A stretch of 64,000 bases of DNA from Solidesulfovibrio carbinolicus (GCF_004135975.1 NZ_CP026538.1:620001-684000), one strand, 5' to 3'; shown: positions 33,480 through 42,070, counted from the stretch's first letter. A program made the numbers and translations. The notes: generated by a model not told the origin, from the letters alone.

Positions 33480-33508
33480 TTCATACACCAGCCCCCAGGG
33501 AATACCAA
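33480..33508 (-). promoter_or_regulatory. Candidate sat promoter
   Basis: Minus strand: -35 TTGGTA (33508-33503), 17-nt spacer, -10 TATGAA (33485-33480), giving a leader of about 90 nt. A consensus TTGACA also lies just upstream (33524-33519) but has no -10 at proper spacing. Confidence 0.4.
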
Positions 33509-33685
33509 GTGAAAAATGTGTCAAAGGCCACGAAAATGTCCCACTGCCACTCGCCGGCAGGCGGATTTTTTGTCCGGCCCGGGCCGTTCCCGGGACGCGT
33601 TTCCCGCGCCGCATTGACCTTGGACACGGCTTCCATTATGACGCGGTTCGATCAATCGCGCGCTTCTCTCAAAGGCACCCCCCGC

Positions 33686-35488
33686 ATGGACACGTCCCGC
33701 ATCCGAAATTTCAGCATCATTGCCCACATCGACCATGGGAAATCCACCCTGGCCGACCGCATCCTCGAAATCACCGGCGTCATCACCGCTCGGGAAATGC
33801 GCGAGCAATACCTCGACCGCATGGACCTCGAGCGCGAACGCGGCATCACCATCAAGGCCCAGACCGTCCGCATTCCTTATAAAGCGGCCGACGGCAAGGA
33901 CTACATTTTAAACCTCATCGACACCCCGGGCCACGTCGATTTCTCCTACGAGGTCTCCCGCAGCCTGGCCGCCTGCGAAGGCGCGCTGCTCGTCGTCGAC
34001 GCCACCCAGGGCGTCGAGGCCCAGACGCTGGCCAACGTGTTCCTCGCCCTGGACAACGACCTGGAAATCATCCCGGTCCTTAATAAAATCGATCTGCCCA
34101 GCGCCGACCCCGAGGCCGTCAAAAAGGACATCGAGGAGGCCATCGGCATCCCCTGCGCCGACGCCGTGTCCGTCTCGGCCAAGACCGGGGTCAACGTCGG
34201 GGCCGTGCTCGAACAGATCATCGCTCGCATCCCGCCGCCCAAGGGCCAGGCCGACGCGCCGTTTCGGGCGCTCGTCGTCGATTCCTGGTACGACTCCTAC
34301 CAGGGCGTGGTGGTGCTTTTTCGCGTCATGGAAGGCTCCGTCCGCCTGGGCCAGCGCATCCGCATGATGTCCACCGGGGCCGACTTCGAGGTCATCCGCC
34401 TGGGCGCGTTTTCCCCCGGCCCGGTCGACATCCCGTCCTTTGGTCCGGGCGAGGCCGGATTTTTGTGCGCCAACATCAAGACGCTGACCGACGCCCGGGT
34501 GGGCGACACCGTGACCCTGGCCGAAAATCCCGCCACCGAGGCGCTGCCGGGATTCAAAGAGGTCAAGCCCATGGTGTTCTGCGGCCTCTACCCCGTGGAC
34601 GCCGCCGAGTACGAAGTCTTGAAGGGCGCACTGGAAAAGCTGCGCCTAAACGACGCCGCCTTCACCTACGAGCCCGAGACCTCCCAGGCCCTGGGCTTTG
34701 GCTTCCGCTGCGGATTTCTGGGGCTGCTCCACATGGAGATCATCCAGGAACGGCTCGAGCGCGAGTTCGGGGCCAACCTCATCGCCACCGCCCCATCCGT
34801 CGTCTACAAGGTCGAGACGCTCTCCGGCACGGTCATCCCCGTGGACAACCCGAGCAAGCTGCCCAAGACCCAGGAAATCGCCGCCCTCTACGAACCCTTC
34901 GCCCGCCTGGAGATCCACACCCCCAACGAGTACGTGGGCGGGGTCTTCAAGCTGTGCGAGGAAAAGCGCGGCATCCAAAAAGACGTGCGCTATCTGACCG
35001 CCACCCGCGTCATCATCACCTACGAACTGCCCTTTGCCGAGATCGTCTACGATTTCTTCGACCGCCTCAAATCCGCCACCCGCGGCTACGCTTCCCTCGA
35101 CTACGAAATCGTGGACTATCGGGCCTCCGACCTGGTCAAGCTCGACATCATGATCAACGGCGATCCCGTGGACGCCCTGGCCGTCATCGTCCACCGCGAA
35201 AACGCCTACCATTACGGCCGGGCCCTGGCCCTTCGGCTCAAGCGGGTCATCCCCCGCCAGCTCTTCGAGGTCATCATCCAGGCCGCCATCGGCACCAAGA
35301 TCATCGCCCGCGAGCGCAACGCCCCGGTCGGCAAGAACGTCATCGCCAAATGCTACGGCGGCGACATCACCCGCAAACGCAAACTCTTGGAAAAACAGAA
35401 AGAAGGCAAGAAGCGCATGAAGCGCATGGGCAACGTCGAACTGCCCCAGGAAGCCTTTCTCGCCGCGCTGCGGGCCGGGGACGACTAG
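33686..35488 (+). CDS. lepA: Elongation factor 4 (LepA), ribosomal back-translocase
   Basis: Translational GTPase, 600 residues, exact family length. G1 [15 protein letters not shown] near the N-terminus, G2 in [10 protein letters not shown]3 DTPGHVDF, G4 NKIDLPSA and G5 SAKTG. The EF-G-like domains follow, with the LepA-specific C-terminus ([39 protein letters not shown]). The start at 33686 is the only one giving the standard [18 protein letters not shown]; 73 in-frame upstream residues come from the sat promoter region and are rejected. lepB is 72 nt downstream, the classic lepA-lepB order. Confidence 0.98.
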   Translation: MDTSRIRNFSIIAHIDHGKSTLADRILEITGVITAREMREQYLDRMDLERERGITIKAQTVRIPYKAADGKDYILNLIDTPGHVDFSYEVSRSLAACEGALLVVDATQGVEAQTLANVFLALDNDLEIIPVLNKIDLPSADPEAVKKDIEEAIGIPCADAVSVSAKTGVNVGAVLEQIIARIPPPKGQADAPFRALVVDSWYDSYQGVVVLFRVMEGSVRLGQRIRMMSTGADFEVIRLGAFSPGPVDIPSFGPGEAGFLCANIKTLTDARVGDTVTLAENPATEALPGFKEVKPMVFCGLYPVDAAEYEVLKGALEKLRLNDAAFTYEPETSQALGFGFRCGFLGLLHMEIIQERLEREFGANLIATAPSVVYKVETLSGTVIPVDNPSKLPKTQEIAALYEPFARLEIHTPNEYVGGVFKLCEEKRGIQKDVRYLTATRVIITYELPFAEIVYDFFDRLKSATRGYASLDYEIVDYRASDLVKLDIMINGDPVDALAVIVHRENAYHYGRALALRLKRVIPRQLFEVIIQAAIGTKIIARERNAPVGKNVIAKCYGGDITRKRKLLEKQKEGKKRMKRMGNVELPQEAFLAALRAGDD

Positions 35489-35560
35489 TCCCGGCCCGTC
35501 CGCCTTTTCCGCGCGCGCCCTCGCGACGCGCCCCAACACCACCAAAAAGGAACCGCGCCC

Positions 35561-36160
35561 ATGAATCCGAGATGGCAAAAAGTGCTCTTGGAATACCTGG
35601 AAGCCCTGGCTGTCGCCCTGATCCTGGCCTTCGTCATCCGCACCTTCGTGGTCCAGGCCTTCAAGATCCCGTCGGGCTCCATGCTCGACACCCTGCTCAT
35701 CGGCGACCACCTGCTCGTCAACAAATTCCTCTACGGCACCCGCATCCCCTTCACCGACAAGGTGATCATGCCGCTGGAAGACCCGCAACGCGGCGACGTC
35801 ATCGTCTTCGAGTTCCCCGAAGACACCTCCAAGGACTTCATCAAACGCATCATCGGCGTGCCCGGCGACGTGGTGGAAATGAAGGACAAGGCGCTTTACC
35901 GCAACGGCGAAAAACTCGTCGAGCCCTACATCAAGCACACCGACCCGAACGCCCAGCAACGCCGCGACAACTTCGGCCCCATCACCGTGCCGGCCGGCAA
36001 ATACTTCGTCCTTGGCGACAACCGCGACGAATCCTACGACTCCCGCTTCTGGGGCTTTGTCGACAAGGAAAAAATCCGCGGCAAGGCCTGGGTCATCTAC
36101 TGGTCCTGGGACGGCCCCTCCGAAATCCGCTTCGACCGCATTGGCCGTATGGTGAAGTAG
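35561..36160 (+). CDS. lepB: Signal peptidase I
   Basis: Membrane-bound Ser/Lys peptidase that removes signal peptides from exported proteins. 199 residues with one N-terminal membrane segment (about 12-30). Catalytic Ser40 in FKIPSGSMLDTL, general base Lys95 in FIKRIIGVPGD, and the box E motif GDNRDESYDSRFWG. This is the short Gram-positive-like form without the large beta insertion of the E. coli enzyme. It is downstream of lepA in the same direction and followed 14 nt later by a copy of the dispersed palindrome. Confidence 0.97.
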   Translation: MNPRWQKVLLEYLEALAVALILAFVIRTFVVQAFKIPSGSMLDTLLIGDHLLVNKFLYGTRIPFTDKVIMPLEDPQRGDVIVFEFPEDTSKDFIKRIIGVPGDVVEMKDKALYRNGEKLVEPYIKHTDPNAQQRRDNFGPITVPAGKYFVLGDNRDESYDSRFWGFVDKEKIRGKAWVIYWSWDGPSEIRFDRIGRMVK

Positions 36161-36173
36161 TACGAGAATAAGA

Positions 36174-36222
36174 ATGCCTCCGGCGGCCGGGGGCCTGAGG
36201 CCCCCGGACCCCCCACATGGGG
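36174..36222 (+). repeat. Dispersed GC palindromic element, copy C
   Basis: Full-length copy: TGCCTCCGGCGGCC, palindrome CCGGGGGCC-TGA-GGCCCCCGG, then ACCCCCCACATGGGG. It starts 14 nt after the lepB stop in the same sense. About 45 nt are identical to the reverse complement of copy E at 39241. Confidence 0.9.
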
Positions 36223-36269
36223 AAAAGGGGGGAGGGGTGACCTTGGGCAACACGCCTGGGACGCAATCC

Positions 36270-37355
36270 ATGAGAAAAAAGGGCCAGTGGCTTGGGCTGC
36301 TGGCCTTGACCGTTTTGCTGGCCGCCGGCTTCGCCGCCCTGGAGCTGCCGGCCGCGCTGCTGCTCGGCCCCATGGTCGCCGGCATCGCCGTGGCCCTTGG
36401 CGGCGCGTCCATCCGCCTGCCCGACACCCCCTTCGTCCTGGCCCAGGCCGTCGTCGGCTGCCTCATCGCCCGGGCCGCCTCGCCGGCCGTGCTGCCCGAA
36501 TTCCTGGCCCACTGGCATCTGTTTTCCCTGGTCATCCTGGCCGGCATCGTGGCCAGCGCCGCCATGGGGCTCGTCCTGTGCCGGCTGCGCGTCATGCCCG
36601 GAACCACGGCCATCTGGGGCGCCTCCCCGGGCGGGGCCGCCGCCATGGTCGTCATGGCCGACGCCTGCGGCGCCGACGCCCGCCTTGTCGCCTTCATGCA
36701 ATACCTGCGCGTGCTGTGCGTGGCCCTGGCCGCCACCGTGGTCGCCCGGGCGGCCGGCGGCAGCGCCCCGCAGCACCAGGCCATGGTCTGGCTGCCGCCG
36801 CTGACCGCCGGCGTCGCCCCGGCCCTGGGACTCATCGGCCTTGGCGCGCTCACCGGCCTTGGCACGCGCCTGTCCGGCGGAGCCATGCTCGTCCCCATGT
36901 TCCTGGGCGCGGCCCTGCGCTTGACCGGACTCGTCGAAATCGACCTGCCGCCCTGGCTTCTCGCCGCCGCCTACGCCGCCATCGGCTGGCGGGTGGGCCT
37001 GGGGTTCACCAAGAAGGTCGCCCTCTACGCCGCCCGGGCCGTGCCGGCCATCCTCGCCGGCATCCTGACGCTGATCGCCTTTTGCGGCGCGCTCTCCTGG
37101 CTGCTGGCCAAGACCACCGGCATGGACCCGCTCACCGCCTACCTGGCCGCCAGCCCCGGCGGCATGGACTCCGTGGCCGTCATCGCCGCCAGCTCGCCGG
37201 GCGTGGACTTCGCTGTGGTCATGACCATGCAGACCATGCGCTTCTTCCTGGTGGTGCTCCTGGCCCCGCCAATGGCCAGATTTCTGGCCGGCCGCGCCGA
37301 GGCGCGGGGGGAGAAGGCGAAGAGGGAAGAGTGCCTCCGGCGGCCGGGGGCCTGA
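36270..37355 (+). CDS. AbrB-family membrane transporter
   Basis: 361 residues with about ten hydrophobic segments. The duplicated pattern of AbrB/AmoA-like (DUF2985-unrelated, PF05145-type) proteins is visible: GATTAIWGASPGG-type first-half loop (PGTTAIWGASPGGAAAMVVM) and the equivalent second-half loop ATPGG (AYLAASPGGMDSVAVIAA). The two halves share an ASPGG motif, typical of the family. Substrate unknown. The start at 36270 follows the repeat element and has no strong ribosome-binding site. Odd: the last residues (EECLRRPGA) are encoded by another copy of the same dispersed element, which supplies the stop codon. Confidence 0.82.
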   Translation: MRKKGQWLGLLALTVLLAAGFAALELPAALLLGPMVAGIAVALGGASIRLPDTPFVLAQAVVGCLIARAASPAVLPEFLAHWHLFSLVILAGIVASAAMGLVLCRLRVMPGTTAIWGASPGGAAAMVVMADACGADARLVAFMQYLRVLCVALAATVVARAAGGSAPQHQAMVWLPPLTAGVAPALGLIGLGALTGLGTRLSGGAMLVPMFLGAALRLTGLVEIDLPPWLLAAAYAAIGWRVGLGFTKKVALYAARAVPAILAGILTLIAFCGALSWLLAKTTGMDPLTAYLAASPGGMDSVAVIAASSPGVDFAVVMTMQTMRFFLVVLLAPPMARFLAGRAEARGEKAKREECLRRPGA

Positions 37356-37378
37356 GGCCCCCGGCCCCCCCATATGGG
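37332..37378 (+). repeat. Dispersed GC palindromic element, copy D
   Basis: Full-length copy overlapping the 3' end of the AbrB-family gene: the TGA between the palindrome arms is the stop codon of that gene. It ends in CCCCCCCATATGGG. A purine-rich lead-in (GGGGAGAAGGCGAAGAGGG) precedes it, as in copies B and F. Confidence 0.9.
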
Positions 37379-37399
37379 AAAAGGTTAAGGGGACAGGGA

Positions 37400-38323
37400 T
37401 TAAGGGGGCGGTGGTGTTTTGGGGGAAGCTGCGGCGATGGCCGCGCCGAGGCAATCGAGAAAGGCCGTTTCGGCCGGACCGGGATCGCGGCCGGCCAGCC
37501 GCATCACCGTCACCGCCGCCGTGAACCCCGGCTCGGCCCAGGGAACAAGCGCCAGTTCGCCGCCGGGCGACAAGGCCGCCGCCGCCAGCCTCGGAGCCAG
37601 CCCCACCCCCAGCCCGGCGGCCACGCAGCGCGCCACAAGCGCCAGACTGCCGCATTCCGTCACCGAGGCCGGCACGGCCCCGGCCCGGTCCAATCCCTGC
37701 TCCAGCCGTTCCCGAAGTCCCCAGACCTGGCGCGTGACGAGCAGGGCGCGCCCGTGCAGATCGGCCGGCCCGAGGGCTTCCCGGCCGGCCAGCCCGCCCC
37801 ACGGCGGCATGATGGCGACCAGCGGTTCACGGTGAATGACCGTGGCCGCGATGCCCTCGGCGGCGTAGGGCTGGCCGAGGATGACGCCGCAATCCACCAC
37901 CCCGTGGCGCAGGTCCCGGGCCAATCCGGCCGCCGAACGCTGGGCCAGGATCAACCGCACCCCGGGATGGCGCGCCCGAAACGCGGCCAGGACGGCCGGC
38001 AGCACGGCCAGCCCCAGGCTTTCCGACAGCCGCACCGTGAGCTGCGGTCCGTCCTCGCCGCCGTCCGCCAGCCGCTGCCGGGCCTCGGCTTCGAGGTCCA
38101 GCAGCCGTCTGGCGTAGCCGACAAGCCGCCGGCCGTGCTCGGTCAGGCCGACCCGGTTGCCGGTGCGCGAAAAAAGCGGCACGCCCACAGCCTGTTCCAG
38201 GGCCTTGATGCGGGCTGTTATGGCCGAAGGCGACAGGGATAGCTCTTCGGCCGCCCGGCGCAGGGACCCGGCCGAGGCCGCAGCCAGAAAGGCCTTGAGC
38301 TGCCAGGGGTCGAGCATGTGCAT
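37400..38323 (-). CDS. LysR-family transcriptional regulator
   Basis: 307 residues. N-terminal winged helix-turn-helix DPWQLKAFLAAASAGSLRRA and LSPSAITARIKALEQAVG, then a periplasmic-binding-like effector domain. A downstream ATG three residues in (38317) is equally possible. It is divergently transcribed from a TauE/SafE-like permease gene, the usual arrangement for a LysR regulator and its target. The shared 123-nt region contains TTTGCAAC twice (38327 and 38404, 77 nt apart), one next to each start, which may be operator half-sites. Effector unknown, probably a sulfonate, sulfite or organic acid given the permease. Confidence 0.92.
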   Translation of the reverse strand: MHMLDPWQLKAFLAAASAGSLRRAAEELSLSPSAITARIKALEQAVGVPLFSRTGNRVGLTEHGRRLVGYARRLLDLEAEARQRLADGGEDGPQLTVRLSESLGLAVLPAVLAAFRARHPGVRLILAQRSAAGLARDLRHGVVDCGVILGQPYAAEGIAATVIHREPLVAIMPPWGGLAGREALGPADLHGRALLVTRQVWGLRERLEQGLDRAGAVPASVTECGSLALVARCVAAGLGVGLAPRLAAAALSPGGELALVPWAEPGFTAAVTVMRLAGRDPGPAETAFLDCLGAAIAAASPKTPPPP

Positions 38324-38446
38324 GTTTTTGCAACCTCGCGTGCCGAAATAGGCGTTTGCCAGGAGAAATAGACCGGATTAGGCTGGCGGGCAACGTTTGG
38401 GAATTTGCAACACGGCTCCAGTCGTGAACAGGAGCGGAAACGGATC

Positions 38447-39199
38447 ATGGCCTTGTCTCACCTTGCGCTCTTGTGGCTGGCCGCCTTTGCCGGCGGTTTC
38501 ACCCAGGGTTTGGCCGGCTTCGGCTCGACCCTGGTGGCCTTGCCACTTCTGGCCCTTGTCCTGGACCTCAAGGTGGCGGTGCCGGTGTGCACCACCCTGG
38601 CCGTGATGCTCAACCTCGTCATGATCGTCCGGCTACTCGGTCATGTGCGGCGCGGCCTGCTCCTGCTGCTCATCGCCTCGTCCCTGCCGGCCATGCCGTT
38701 TGGGGCGTACATTTTGCGGGTCGTTTCCGGCGATTGGCTGAAGCTTGTGTTGGCTGCGGCGATTCTCGTCTTCGTGATCATGCAGGGCCGGCCCGGGGCG
38801 CAGGCGTCCACGGCCGGCCGGGGCCGGGGCTGGGGCGTGCTGGCCGGACTGGTGGCCGGCGGCATGGGTGGGGCCATCGGCATCAACGGTCCGCCCATCG
38901 TGGCCTGGATGAGCCGGCTGGGGCTTCCCCGCGACGCCTTGCGGGCCACGCTGGTGTCCTATTTCTTCCTGGCCGGCTGCGGCGTGGTGGCCTCCCAGGC
39001 CGGGGCGGGGCTGGTGACCGGGGCGGTGCTTGGCCGCACCGGGTTGGCCTTGCCGGCCTTGGCCGCCGGCATTTTTGCCGGCATGAAGCTGTGCGGCCGG
39101 GTAAGCGAGGCGGCTTTCCGCCGCATCATCCTGGCCATTCTGGCCTTCAACGCCGTCACGCTCCTGGCCCAGGGCCTTGCCGGCCTCCTCGGCCGTTGA
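38447..39199 (+). CDS. TauE/SafE-type sulfite/organosulfur permease
   Basis: 250 residues with about eight hydrophobic segments. Family signatures: GGFTQGLAGFGSTLVALPLL near the N-terminus and the related second-half GLVAGGMGGAIGINGPPIVA. TauE/SafE proteins export sulfite, sulfoacetate or related anions. CAGGAGCGG precedes the ATG at 38447. It is divergent from the LysR gene and probably controlled by it. A reversed copy of the dispersed element lies 42 nt after the stop. Confidence 0.88.
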   Translation: MALSHLALLWLAAFAGGFTQGLAGFGSTLVALPLLALVLDLKVAVPVCTTLAVMLNLVMIVRLLGHVRRGLLLLLIASSLPAMPFGAYILRVVSGDWLKLVLAAAILVFVIMQGRPGAQASTAGRGRGWGVLAGLVAGGMGGAIGINGPPIVAWMSRLGLPRDALRATLVSYFFLAGCGVVASQAGAGLVTGAVLGRTGLALPALAAGIFAGMKLCGRVSEAAFRRIILAILAFNAVTLLAQGLAGLLGR

Positions 39200-39240
39200 C
39201 ATACTTACGCCCTCCTGGCCCCTCCCTCCATTCACTTTTA

Positions 39241-39292
39241 CCCATGTGGGGGGTCCGGGGGCCTCAGGCCCCCGGCCGCCGGAGGCACTCTT
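39241..39292 (-). repeat. Dispersed GC palindromic element, copy E
   Basis: Full-length copy in reverse orientation between two rightward genes (TauE-like and aldehyde dehydrogenase). It is the only copy in the window that is antisense to both neighbours. Confidence 0.9.
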
Positions 39293-39408
39293 CCTTCCCC
39301 CCTTGGCTTGGCTGGGCAAAACCGCTAGGGTACGCGCCTTTGGCTTGCCTGAAGGCCGCCTGTAATCGCGTAACCCTTTGGCCGTTTCGGCCGTGTAGTC
39401 CAACATCC

Positions 39409-40776
39409 ATGTTCGTCAGCATAAATCCGGCCACCAGCCAGCCTTTTGCCTCCCATGAGGCCCATGACGCCGCCGCCATGGCCGCGATTCTTGACGCCGG
39501 CCGGGCCGCCTGGCAGCTGTGGCGCGACGTGCCGTTGGCCCAGCGTTGTCGGGCGCTTTTGCGTCTGGCCGATCTTTTCGAGGCCCGGGTTCCGAAGCTG
39601 GCCCGGCTGGCCAGTCGGGAGATGGGCAAGCTCATGCCCGAGGCCGAGGCCGAGGTGCGGCGCTGCGCCCGGGCCTGCCGGTTCTACGCCAAGATGGCTC
39701 CGCGCTGGCTGGCCGACGAGGCCGTGCCGTCCGAGACCGGGCGGCGCTTCATCGTCTATGACCCGCTGGGCACGATCCTGGCCGTCATGCCCTGGAATTT
39801 CCCCTATTGGCAGGCGATCCGGGCCGTGGCTCCGCTTTTGGCCGTGGGCAACGCGGCGGCCATCAAGCCCGCGCCCAACGTCATGGGCTCGGCCCTGGCC
39901 CTGGAGGCGCTTTTCCCCGAGGCTGGTTTCCCGGCCGATCTGGTGCGGGTGCTGCGCCTGCCCGAGGGGCTGGTGGGCCAGGCCATTGCCCATCCGGCCG
40001 TGGCCGGGGTGACGCTCACCGGCTCGGCGGCGGCCGGCGCGGCCGTGGGGGCCTTGGCCGGGGCGGCGGTGAAAAAGGCTGTGATGGAGCTGGGCGGGGC
40101 CGACGCGTTTATTGTCCTGGCCGACGCCGGGCTGGACGACTGCTGTTCGGCGGCCGAGACGGCCCGGATGCGGGTGTGCGGCCAGGCCTGCATCGCGGCC
40201 AAGCGTTTCATAGTCGAGCGCCCGCTCTATGACGCGTTCACCCGGCGGCTGGCCGAGCGCCTCGCCGCCCACCGGGCGGGCGACCCGGACGACCCGGCGG
40301 CCACGGTCGGTCCCCTGGCCCGGCTGGATTTGCTGGAAAATCTCGACCGGCAGGTGCGCGAGAGCTTGGCCGCCGGGGCGCGGCTGGTGGCCGGCGGCCA
40401 TCGTCTGGACCGGCCGGGCTATTTCTACGCGCCAACACTTTTGGCCGACGTGCGGCCGGGGATGCCGGCCTTTGACGAGGAACTTTTCGGCCCTGTGGCG
40501 GCCCTGATCGCGGCCGATGACGCCGAGGACGCCCTGGCTCTGGCCAATGCCTCGCCCTACGGCCTGGCCGGCAGCGTCTGGACGGCCGACGTGGCCCGGG
40601 GGCTGGCCCTGGCCCGGCGGCTGGAGGTGGGCATGGCCACGGTCAACGCCGTGCCGCGTTCGGATTTCCGGCTGCCCTTTGGCGGGATCAAGCGTTCGGG
40701 CTACGGCCGGGAATTGGCCCGGCACGGGCTTTTGGAATTTGCCAACATCAAGACCATCGTGGTGGAGGATTCATGA
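39409..40776 (+). CDS. NAD(P)-dependent aldehyde dehydrogenase (succinate-semialdehyde type)
   Basis: Oxidises an aldehyde to the acid. 455 residues, close to the short GabD1/Sad-type enzymes. Key residues: Asn130 (MPWNFPYW), Lys153 (AIKPAPN), Glu227 (VMELGGADAF) and catalytic Cys261 (GQACIAAKRF). An adjacent Cys257 is unusual. The N-terminus SINPATSQPF is typical for succinate-semialdehyde dehydrogenases, but the substrate is not certain. The next gene overlaps by 4 nt, so the two are translated together. Confidence 0.92.
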   Translation: MFVSINPATSQPFASHEAHDAAAMAAILDAGRAAWQLWRDVPLAQRCRALLRLADLFEARVPKLARLASREMGKLMPEAEAEVRRCARACRFYAKMAPRWLADEAVPSETGRRFIVYDPLGTILAVMPWNFPYWQAIRAVAPLLAVGNAAAIKPAPNVMGSALALEALFPEAGFPADLVRVLRLPEGLVGQAIAHPAVAGVTLTGSAAAGAAVGALAGAAVKKAVMELGGADAFIVLADAGLDDCCSAAETARMRVCGQACIAAKRFIVERPLYDAFTRRLAERLAAHRAGDPDDPAATVGPLARLDLLENLDRQVRESLAAGARLVAGGHRLDRPGYFYAPTLLADVRPGMPAFDEELFGPVAALIAADDAEDALALANASPYGLAGSVWTADVARGLALARRLEVGMATVNAVPRSDFRLPFGGIKRSGYGRELARHGLLEFANIKTIVVEDS

Positions 40777-41021
40777 GCGAAGAGGTTGTCCCCCAGGACA
40801 TCGAGGCCCAGGTGGCGGCCATTGAGGCCGAGATGGCCGAGTTGCTGGAGCGCAAGGCGGCGGCGGAAAAGCGCGCCCGGGATTTCATGGCCGCCGAGGA
40901 CCACAAGGCCGGCGTGAGCCATGCCCAGGAGATTTTCGCGGCCAAGCAGGAAAAGCTCATGCTCGACACCGAGTGGGAGATCGCCCGGCGCAAGAAGAAC
41001 CGCCTGCTCATGCCCCAGTAG
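40773..41021 (+). CDS. Small coiled-coil protein co-translated with the dehydrogenase
   Basis: 82 residues, highly charged and Glu/Ala/Lys-rich, predicted to be one long helix or coiled coil (AQVAAIEAEMAELLERKAAA). It begins with ATGA overlapping the dehydrogenase stop and has GGAGG 8 nt before the ATG. No known family. The coupling suggests it may bind or stabilise the dehydrogenase; this is inference from position only. Confidence 0.72.
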   Translation: MSEEVVPQDIEAQVAAIEAEMAELLERKAAAEKRARDFMAAEDHKAGVSHAQEIFAAKQEKLMLDTEWEIARRKKNRLLMPQ

Positions 41022-41494
41022 CGGCGCGTTGTCGCGGCAGCCGGGTCCGGGCTTTCAAACACCAGTCAAGAAGCCAAAGCCGGCAAAGCGGCGTGTTGTG
41101 GCGGCAGCACGTCCGGGCTTCGCCGTAGGCCGGATCGGCGCGGCCGCCCCGGACTCCACCGCCGGCCCTCGCCCGGAAAGGGCAAAGGGCGGAGAGGGGA
41201 CCGGGACAAGGATTTGTACCGCCCCATGAGGCGCGGCCCCGGCCATGGCCGTCTCTGGGCCGCCACTTGCCTTCAGAAGCCGAAAGAGTCTTGGATAATA
41301 TCCCGATTTTACATAGTTTTTTGACAACTGGTCGGCCGGGTACAAATTCCTGGCCCGTTTATCCGGGGCTTGGCGGCCGGGGTAAAAGTTTTTGCACCGA
41401 TCAGAGCCCCAAAACGGCCTGTTGCGGGCTGAACTGCCGGGATGAATTTTTCGCATAGACTGATTTTATTGGAGAAGATGATTTTGTTTAGGCG

Positions 41495-41511
41495 TTGGCA
41501 CGGCTGTTGCT
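41495..41511 (+). promoter_or_regulatory. Sigma-54 (RpoN) promoter
   Basis: TTGGCACGGCTGTTGCT matches the -24/-12 consensus TGGCACG-N4-TTGCW at every defined position. It predicts transcription from about 41522. No protein gene lies downstream on this strand for 1.7 kb. Confidence 0.85.
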
Positions 41512-41521
41512 AATAGAGAAT

Positions 41522-41591
41522 CATCCTTCCTCCGAAAAGGACATTTCTGAGAGCGGCTCCGGGATGGCGACCTGGAGCCGCTCTCATTTTT
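41522..41591 (+). ncRNA. Candidate sigma-54-dependent small RNA, about 70 nt
   Basis: Bounded by the sigma-54 promoter and an intrinsic terminator. The 5' end is unpaired and CU-rich: CATCCTTCCTCCG (41522-41534), complementary to Shine-Dalgarno sequences. The 3' part is a terminator hairpin: 12-bp perfect stem 41549-41560 with 41574-41585, extendable to 15 bp with one G-U, loop ATGGCGA, then ATTTTT. There is no start codon with a usable frame. The strong ribosome-binding site of the lipoprotein gene at 9897 (GGAGGAAGG) pairs perfectly over 9 nt. The layout is that of an Hfq-type or antisense trans-acting regulator produced under RpoN control. Confidence 0.65.
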
Positions 41592-41621
41592 GGGGCCGAG
41601 TCGTTGGGCGGCTTGGGCAAC

Positions 41622-41656
41622 AAAAAACGCCGTCCCGGCTTGGGGCGGCGTTTTTT
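41622..41656. terminator. Bidirectional terminator
   Basis: 11-bp stem (41622-41632 with 41646-41656), extendable through TCCC/GGGG to about 15 bp, flanked by A6 and T7. It ends the leftward gene 41677-41985 and insulates the small RNA. Confidence 0.9.
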
Positions 41657-41676
41657 TGTGGGCCGGGGCAGAGCGG

Positions 41677-41985
41677 CTATTTGGCCGGGAACTTGTTGCG
41701 GCAGGCGCGTTCCACGCCCCAGGCCTGTTCGTCGCGCTCGGCCGCGCCGGTGTTGGCGATGATGCAGTCCAGGGCGGCCTGGGTGAAGTCCTTGCACTCC
41801 GACGCCTTGGGGTCCTGGTAGCGGCATTTGCAGGCCCGGCGCATGATCATGCCGCCGTCCTGGGAGAGGGCTTTTTTGGCGTAGAGCATGGCGCAGTCGG
41901 GATAGTTTTTGGGAGCAAACGATTGGGCCGCCGCCGGCAAAGCCGTCAACAGCATGAGGATAACAGCCGAAAACAAGCGAATCAT
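41677..41985 (-). CDS. Small exported six-cysteine protein
   Basis: 102 residues. Signal peptide about 1-20 (FSAVILMLLTALPAAA, cleavage after AAA). The mature part has Cys31, Cys52, Cys54, Cys64, Cys74 and Cys95, enough for three disulfides or a metal site; Cys52-x-Cys54 is flanked by RRACKCRYQDP. I do not recognise the family. AAGGAGAG precedes the ATG and a terminator follows the stop, so it is a real gene. A periplasmic location is likely. Confidence 0.78.
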   Translation of the reverse strand: MIRLFSAVILMLLTALPAAAQSFAPKNYPDCAMLYAKKALSQDGGMIMRRACKCRYQDPKASECKDFTQAALDCIIANTGAAERDEQAWGVERACRNKFPAK

Positions 41986-42070
41986 CCGGTCTCTCCTTGT
42001 TGCAGTGGGCCGAGCTTGGCCCAAACGGGCAGGCGCGTCAACCAAACGGGGGAGGACCGGGCGGCGTCCC

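Larger units (their letters stand above)
41022..41676. other. 655-nt non-coding region with sigma-54 promoter and small RNA
   Basis: An imperfect direct repeat (41021-41056 and 41088-41123) comes first. Then follow AT-rich sequence 41280-41490 suited to an enhancer-binding protein or IHF, the sigma-54 promoter at 41495, a probable small RNA to 41591, and a bidirectional terminator at 41622-41656. No credible protein-coding frame was seen. Confidence 0.7.

Noticed and set aside
33519-33524. Consensus TTGACA as sat -35 box
   Set aside because: No acceptable -10 hexamer at 16-18 nt; the TTGGTA/TATGAA pair just downstream fits better.
41055-41456. 133-codon leftward frame overlapping the sigma-54 upstream region
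   Set aside because: Composition is not protein-like, there is no ribosome-binding site, and it starts within AT-rich promoter DNA.
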